64,000 nucleotides of DNA from NCBI GenBank assembly GCA_900551245.1, contig URVC01000010.1:24209-88208 (forward strand), read 5' to 3'. Origin of the DNA: an uncultured bacterium (lineage in GTDB: Bacteria; Verrucomicrobiota; Lentisphaeria; Victivallales; Victivallaceae). The position numbers were made by a program, and so were the translations under genes. The notes below the pieces were generated by a model. It had not been told where the DNA came from. It did no database searches and saw only the letters and a list, made by a program, of their open reading frames with translations. Within the stretch, counting starts at the first letter, position 1. Every line of letters begins with the position of its first letter. This document shows, in pieces, positions 59,362 through 64,000 of this stretch.

Positions 59362-60824
59362 AAGGTTTCCTCCTTCTGCGATTCGACCGGGAGGGTGCCG
59401 AGCCGTCCGCCGAGCAGGCGGCTGTTGCCGCCCTTTTTGGTCAGCTCCTCCATCGGGATGCCGGTCTCCCGGCTGAGAATCTTCATGATCTTCGCCGAAC
59501 AGAAGCCGCCCTGACAGCGGCCCATTCCGGCGCGGGTGTAGAACTTGATGCCGTCGAGCGTGGTGTGGCCCTTGCGGATCGCCTCGACGATCTCCGCTTC
59601 GGAAACCTTTTCGCAGCGGCAGACGATGTGGGTCCAGGCTGGATCGGTCTTGTGGAGGCGGTCGAGCGCCTCGGGCGTCTCGTGGCGCGCCTCGTGACGG
59701 GGGGCGAGTTCGTACTGAATCTGTTCCTTCTCGACCAGCGTCAGCCCGGCCTGCTTGAGCAGATCCTTGACGTAGACGCCGATGGCGGGGGAGGCGGTGA
59801 GTCCCGGTGACTGGATTCCGGCGACTTGAATGAAACGGGGAGCCTTTTCCGAGCGGGCGATGTAGAAGTCCTCGGAGTGGAGCACCGGACGCAGTCCGGC
59901 GAACGAGGTGATGAGGTCGCGCGGCGAAATCCCGTTGACCATGTGGCGCACCAGCGAGAGGATCCGCTGCATGTTGTCGGCGCTGGTGGAGGTGTCGAGT
60001 TTGTTTTCGCAGGGATCGGCGGTCGGACCGATCATCGTGGTTCCCTCCGCAGTCGGAATCACCAGCACCCCTTTCGAATGGGCAGTCGGCACCGGGAAGA
60101 TCACCCGGCGGGGGCGGGCGGGGCTGTTCCGGTCGAGCAGATACTCCTCACCCTTGCGCGGGTGGATGGTGAAGGATTCCCCGCCGAAGAGGGCGGAGAC
60201 CCGGTCGGCGAAGAGTCCGGCGGCGTTGACCGCGTAGCGGGCGCGGATGGTGCGGCCGTCGGCGGCGGTGATGCGCCAGCAGTCGCCGTCGTTTTCGGCG
60301 GCGGTGACTTCGAAGCCGGTGCAGAGTTCGACCCCGTTGCGGCGGGCTCCTTCGACCAGGCTGAAGACGTAGCGGTAGGGCTCGATGGTGCCGCCGTTGG
60401 GGCAGAAGAATCCGCCGACCACTTCGGGATTGAGTTTGGGTTCGAGTTCGAGCAGGCGGTCGCGGCCGCACATTTCGAGGTTGCGGACGCCGTTGGCGAC
60501 GCCCTGCGCGTAGAGTTTGCGCACGACGGCCATCTCCTCTTCGCTGAAGGCGACCACGACGATGCCGTTGCGTTCGAAGGGGAAGCCCAGCTCGTACTGG
60601 AGTTTTTCGAATTCGAGGTTGCCGAGGATCTCCAGCTTTGCCTTGAGACTGGTCACCGGGTGGTGGAAGCCGCCGTGGATGATTCCGGAATTCGCCTTGG
60701 AGACGCCGAAGCCGACGTCCGCCCACCGCTCGACCAGCGCCGTTTTCACGTGGTAACGCGACAGCTGCCACGCGGTGGAGGCTCCGGACACGCCGGCGCC
60801 GATGATTGCGACATCATATTCCAT
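59358..60824 (-). CDS. FAD-dependent glycerol-3-phosphate dehydrogenase-like protein with Bfd-like domain
   Basis: A 488-residue protein. The N-terminal DAO-type FAD domain has YDVAIIGAGVSGASTAWQLS and the segment VSKANSGIIHGGFHH; VNAAGLFADRVS lies near residue 205. The C-terminal BFD-like [2Fe-2S]-binding region has IVCRCEKVSEAEIVEAIRKG and GMGRCQGGFC. This is the GlpA-like architecture for anaerobic oxidation of glycerol 3-phosphate to dihydroxyacetone phosphate. GGAAAGG precedes the ATG. It is the first of four leftward genes ending with the glycerophosphodiesterase. Confidence 0.85.
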   Translation of the reverse strand: MEYDVAIIGAGVSGASTAWQLSRYHVKTALVERWADVGFGVSKANSGIIHGGFHHPVTSLKAKLEILGNLEFEKLQYELGFPFERNGIVVVAFSEEEMAVVRKLYAQGVANGVRNLEMCGRDRLLELEPKLNPEVVGGFFCPNGGTIEPYRYVFSLVEGARRNGVELCTGFEVTAAENDGDCWRITAADGRTIRARYAVNAAGLFADRVSALFGGESFTIHPRKGEEYLLDRNSPARPRRVIFPVPTAHSKGVLVIPTAEGTTMIGPTADPCENKLDTSTSADNMQRILSLVRHMVNGISPRDLITSFAGLRPVLHSEDFYIARSEKAPRFIQVAGIQSPGLTASPAIGVYVKDLLKQAGLTLVEKEQIQYELAPRHEARHETPEALDRLHKTDPAWTHIVCRCEKVSEAEIVEAIRKGHTTLDGIKFYTRAGMGRCQGGFCSAKIMKILSRETGIPMEELTKKGGNSRLLGGRLGTLPVESQKEETL

Positions 60825-60858
60825 CGAGTTGCCTTTCCGTTCCCCGGATTCGGGGGTT

Positions 60859-60907
60859 GTTTACTTTAAAGTTTACTAAATATAAACTCGAATGGAATAA
60901 AAAGCAA
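60859..60907 (-). promoter_or_regulatory. Promoter and operator-like repeats of the glycerol-3-phosphate operon
   Basis: On the minus strand TTGCTT (60902-60907) and TATATT (60879-60884) are 17 bases apart. Overlapping and just downstream, GTTTACT occurs twice on the + strand with a 12-base period (60859-60865, 60871-60877), and GTTTA-TAAAC forms an inverted repeat (60871-60887). This suggests a repressor site, for example of a GlpR-type protein. Confidence 0.5.
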
Positions 60908-60989
60908 GCGGTGCAGAAAAAAATCCGGTCACGGGGAAACGGGACCGGGACTTGATCTGCCCCATGATCGAATTTTTTTTTGAAAAAAA

Positions 60990-61013
60990 GAGGCGTGCAT
61001 ATCAACACGCCTC
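60990..61013 (-). terminator. Rho-independent terminator
   Basis: On the minus strand an eight-base stem (GAGGCGTG with CACGCCTC) and an eight-base loop are followed by seven T. It lies 15 bases after the stop codon of the large gene at the right edge. Confidence 0.88.
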
Positions 61014-61027
61014 CCGGATTCGGAATG

Positions 61028-64000
61028 TTATTCCAGCACGCCGGACAACGCAATCATGCAGTCTGCCGGAATGCCCGTTTTTTTCGGAGCCTGGAAGAAG
61101 ACAAACCCGTCTTCGGTCGTGCAGGGAATCAGAGTGCCGTCATTCAATTTGAAGGAGCGGAACGAGCCTGCCGTCGGCAGTTCCACCGCACAGGCATCTC
61201 CCTGTTTCGCGAATACCGAAGCGAACACTTTGCTCTCTTTCTGCGAGGCGACGTACACCGCGGGATTTTTGAACGTGCGCCCTCCGGCCTGACTGAGCGC
61301 GCCGGAGCGCATTCCCGGCCGTGAAGCGTGATAGCCGTTCGCCGCGATGGTCAGTTTCCCGTGTTTGAGCGGCTCTTTGTTCAGGTTGGCCAGAATCTCC
61401 GTATTGCCGTAACAGGCATCGATGATACCGGTATCGGTTCCACCGGGCCTCCGGTGTTCGAAGCGGACCACCGGTTCTCCCACCCACGGAGAGGTGACCT
61501 CCTTCTGCACAACGGAGAGAAAGTCGAGGCGGCCTTTATCCTTCGGGCGGGAGATCGCGTCGATTCCGACCCAGTATTTCTCCTTGGTGGGTTCAAAGGT
61601 CGGATTGAAACCGAGCCCGAGCTGCCAGGAGAGCACCGCGAGGCTCTCCGAGAAGGCGTTGAGATTGTGGGTATGCATCTTCAACTTGTCGTGCATGATC
61701 CGCTGTGCCATCGGGTAGATTTTCCACAGGTCCGGCGCCCACATCGCATGGTAGTCCACATTGCCGGAGCCGCGGAATTCATTCGGAATCAGTCCGAATC
61801 CCATGCCGAAGAAGGCACACTCGTAGTTGACCAGATGGGCATAGCCGCCTTCGGTGGTGAGCGGAATGCGGGCGGAATCGGTTCTCGCCTGGTTGATCAG
61901 GCCGGTAATGTAGGCGGTGCGGCTGGGAGAGGCCGGATTGAAGTCGTAGAGATTGATCCGGACTCCCACCTGATCCTGGAAGAGAAGCGATACCGGGAAG
62001 ATCGTCTGAAATTCCGTGATCGTTTTGTCGTTCGCCCGGCGGACCGCCGGATGCCACATCGTCGTGGTATAGCCGAACTTCGGATTGTTTCCGTATCCAT
62101 ACTGCTCCTGATTGGGTTTGCCGTTCTGCTGTTTGAGCAGTGGAGCTTCTCCCTCGCGGGCGAAAGTCGGCGAGCGCGGGGTGGTTTCGCACCACCAGCT
62201 GGAGTTGGAGTAGGGCATCACGAGATGACCGCGCTTCTGCAGTTCACGGGTGATTTCTCCGTGACGTTCATGCTGTTTGGCGAATGGGAAGTGGTCCGGA
62301 TAGCTGGCGTCGAATCCGTTGCGCAGATAGCTCAGGGAGTGGATCAGAGTCGGAACCGGCAGATCATCCATCATCTTCTTGCTGTAACGGAAATCGCCGC
62401 CGCCCGCATGGAGGTGGAGGGCATCCTTGAAGGGCTGAACCATCTCTTTCGGCATTTTCTCCTCCAGTTTCCGGTTGATCGCATTATCGGTGCAGTAGGC
62501 CTGAAGATTGGCCTCCGGTGTATCGAAGCGCATCCGGACGACGGGGGATTTCCAGGAACCGTTTTTCTCAATCCACACCATGAAGGAACGGTCGAACCAG
62601 CCACGACTTCCCCCGCCGCAGCTGAGTGTGGAGCTTTCCAGAATGGAGTTCGGATCCCACGGCTCCGGAGAGAGCGGCTGGATCGAATAGAGTCCAAAGC
62701 GGATGTTTTTTCCGTCGAACTGCTGGAAATCTGCGGTTGCCGCAGGATACGGTACGGAATAGGTGCGTCCGGTCAGGGGGAGGAGTTCCGCATAAAAGGG
62801 ATAGCCGCCGCATTCAAACCAGTTGCCACCGTTCCGGACGAACTTCCTGATGGCTGAGATGAAGACTTTGCCGCCTTCCGGTGGAACGGGGAGTGATTCG
62901 CAGTACGGATTGACGAAAGCCAGAACCTTTGAATCGGAAAGCAACTGCATCGCCTGTGTCGCCGATGTGGCCAGGATGAGGTTTAATCCCTGTTCCTTTG
63001 CAAACTTCTTCATGGCATTTTCCCAGATGTTGACGGGAATTCTGCCCCAGTTGCCGACCAGCGGACCATTGAACAAAGAATAGAGCACGATATTGCGGCG
63101 GGCGGGGTTTTGTTTCGCCTGATCAGCGATGACGGCGAGTACCGACTGGATAAAGATGTTTTTCCCTTCGGTGTCGATGACGCGCAACCGTTCGTTGGTA
63201 AGCCGGTCATTGGTCTCCTGCCAGCTTCCAAACTGCCAGAAATTGCCTTCCCCGCCGAGACTGTTGCCGGAGAGAAACGGGCCGTCGGCGGAATCAACCA
63301 ATACGGTTTGTGAAAAATCTGGAGCGGTCGGCCGGTGGACTCTGCGGCGGGAAGCGTTGATCTTTGCCGTCAGTTCCGGAGAAAAGAGCTTTTTCCCGGC
63401 TTCGGTGACCTTCTGTTGAGCGGGAGAGGTCTTTTGAAAGTCCATTTTCTTCAATTTTCCGCCAAGTGTCTTCCGGAACCCCGCTTCTCCCCGGATGACC
63501 TGCCGGTAACCGATCGGAGCGGTCAACGGGGCCTGTTGGAAAAATTTCGGTTCCAGCGCAAATCCGACGCTGAACATGCCGTTGCCCGGCATGATGAAAC
63601 GATCGAGGTCGCCGGTATTGAAATAGATTCTGGCAGGAAGATGAAAATCCTTGATGACGGAACGATTGCCGTTTTTTACCTCTGCCTGCAGATCGAGATA
63701 TCCTTTGCCGGGGATCGCCGTGACCTGGATGAGAGCTCCAGCCTTCCGGTAGGTTGCGACGATTTTTTCGCCTTCCCGGGTGACGTTGCAGGCGGCGCCG
63801 TTCGGATAGATCTCCTTCTGGTTGGCTTGTGCGCTGAACAATGCATTGGATTTCAATGACAGAGTTTCATTCCGGTTGCTGATCCGGGTGATGGAGCCGT
63901 TTTGCGGAGAAAACCAGACCGTGGTATCGCCGCAGTCAAGTTTTAAGAGCTTATCAACTAATAAATTGATTTTAATAGCTCCTTGTGCTATATTATCTTC
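61028..64000 (-). CDS. Large unrecognised, probably carbohydrate-related protein; frame open to the right edge
   Basis: At least 990 residues. An early beta-sandwich (VWFSPQNGSITRISNRNE, IQVTAIPGKGYLDLQAEV) resembles the N-terminal domains of large glycosidases. A middle region of possible barrel character follows (MPYSNSSWWCETTP, TEFQTIFPVSLLFQDQVGV, TEGGYAHLVNYECAFFGMG), and a small sandwich closes the protein. I cannot name a family. The frame contains no stop from the first ATG-free 48 codons at the edge, so the gene probably starts outside the window. A TTG at 63856 is a poor start with no good ribosome site. An AAGGAG at 63979-63984 lies before in-frame ATT/ATC codons only. A terminator follows the stop codon. 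Confidence 0.65.
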   Translation of the reverse strand, partial: EDNIAQGAIKINLLVDKLLKLDCGDTTVWFSPQNGSITRISNRNETLSLKSNALFSAQANQKEIYPNGAACNVTREGEKIVATYRKAGALIQVTAIPGKGYLDLQAEVKNGNRSVIKDFHLPARIYFNTGDLDRFIMPGNGMFSVGFALEPKFFQQAPLTAPIGYRQVIRGEAGFRKTLGGKLKKMDFQKTSPAQQKVTEAGKKLFSPELTAKINASRRRVHRPTAPDFSQTVLVDSADGPFLSGNSLGGEGNFWQFGSWQETNDRLTNERLRVIDTEGKNIFIQSVLAVIADQAKQNPARRNIVLYSLFNGPLVGNWGRIPVNIWENAMKKFAKEQGLNLILATSATQAMQLLSDSKVLAFVNPYCESLPVPPEGGKVFISAIRKFVRNGGNWFECGGYPFYAELLPLTGRTYSVPYPAATADFQQFDGKNIRFGLYSIQPLSPEPWDPNSILESSTLSCGGGSRGWFDRSFMVWIEKNGSWKSPVVRMRFDTPEANLQAYCTDNAINRKLEEKMPKEMVQPFKDALHLHAGGGDFRYSKKMMDDLPVPTLIHSLSYLRNGFDASYPDHFPFAKQHERHGEITRELQKRGHLVMPYSNSSWWCETTPRSPTFAREGEAPLLKQQNGKPNQEQYGYGNNPKFGYTTTMWHPAVRRANDKTITEFQTIFPVSLLFQDQVGVRINLYDFNPASPSRTAYITGLINQARTDSARIPLTTEGGYAHLVNYECAFFGMGFGLIPNEFRGSGNVDYHAMWAPDLWKIYPMAQRIMHDKLKMHTHNLNAFSESLAVLSWQLGLGFNPTFEPTKEKYWVGIDAISRPKDKGRLDFLSVVQKEVTSPWVGEPVVRFEHRRPGGTDTGIIDACYGNTEILANLNKEPLKHGKLTIAANGYHASRPGMRSGALSQAGGRTFKNPAVYVASQKESKVFASVFAKQGDACAVELPTAGSFRSFKLNDGTLIPCTTEDGFVFFQAPKKTGIPADCMIALSGVLE

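Noticed and set aside
1..64000. tRNA, rRNA, insertion sequences, prophage and integrase attachment sites
   Set aside because: No T-loop-like or rRNA sequence, transposase, integrase or flanking direct repeats were recognised on either strand.

Overview
The window looks like a chromosomal segment from a Lentisphaerae/Victivallis-type gut bacterium. The reasons are the GC-rich coding DNA (judged by eye), strong Shine-Dalgarno sequences, many carbohydrate-active enzymes, five pseudopilins sharing the core TLIELLVVIAIIAILA or a close variant, AraC and GntR one-component regulators, and glycyl-radical (strictly anaerobic) chemistry. The taxonomic call is an inference from gene style; no rRNA or other marker gene is present.

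Layout. 1-1.2 kb: edge of a lipoprotein gene and an FkbM-type methyltransferase. 1.5-8.5 kb: a small lipoprotein, then a leftward set (AraC/PocR regulator, FAD oxidoreductase, pseudopilin, GH39-like glycosidase). 8.8-11.9 kb: two tandem secretin-like proteins. 12.6-15 kb: pyridoxal/pyridoxamine kinase and sialate O-acetylesterase. 15-24 kb: two leftward modules, each a pseudopilin gene followed by a large beta-helix polysaccharide-acting protein; the second is headed by a GntR regulator fused to a sugar-binding-protein-like domain. 24.3-27.7 kb: GH43-like, pseudopilin and GH13 genes in one operon, with a divergent AraC regulator. 28.7-32.9 kb: another AraC regulator, a glycyl radical enzyme and its activase.

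33.4-46.1 kb is the most striking region. It is a complete type III-B (Cmr) CRISPR-Cas operon with intact Cas10 cyclase residues and Cas1-Cas2, followed by a 16-repeat array. It also carries three cyclic-oligoadenylate (cOA) genes: a CARF protein with a C-terminal winged-helix-like region, a DUF1874/Crn2-like putative ring nuclease, and a Card1/Can2-like CARF nuclease. Cas10 should make the cOA signal, the two CARF proteins should sense it, and the Crn2-like protein should remove it. No cas6 gene is visible.

46.2-56.7 kb: an operon under a consensus promoter, with a GntR/LacI-type regulator, a pseudopilin, a very large GH2-like protein, a GH1 glycosidase and a GH42-like protein. 57-60.8 kb: a glycerol-3-phosphate catabolic operon (two FAD enzymes, a DUF1667 protein, glycerophosphodiesterase). 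61-64 kb: a large unrecognised, probably carbohydrate-related protein whose reading frame runs off the right edge.

A recurring theme is that each carbohydrate locus has its own pseudopilin gene, often joined to its neighbour by an ATGA stop/start overlap. No tRNA, rRNA, insertion sequence or prophage genes were seen.
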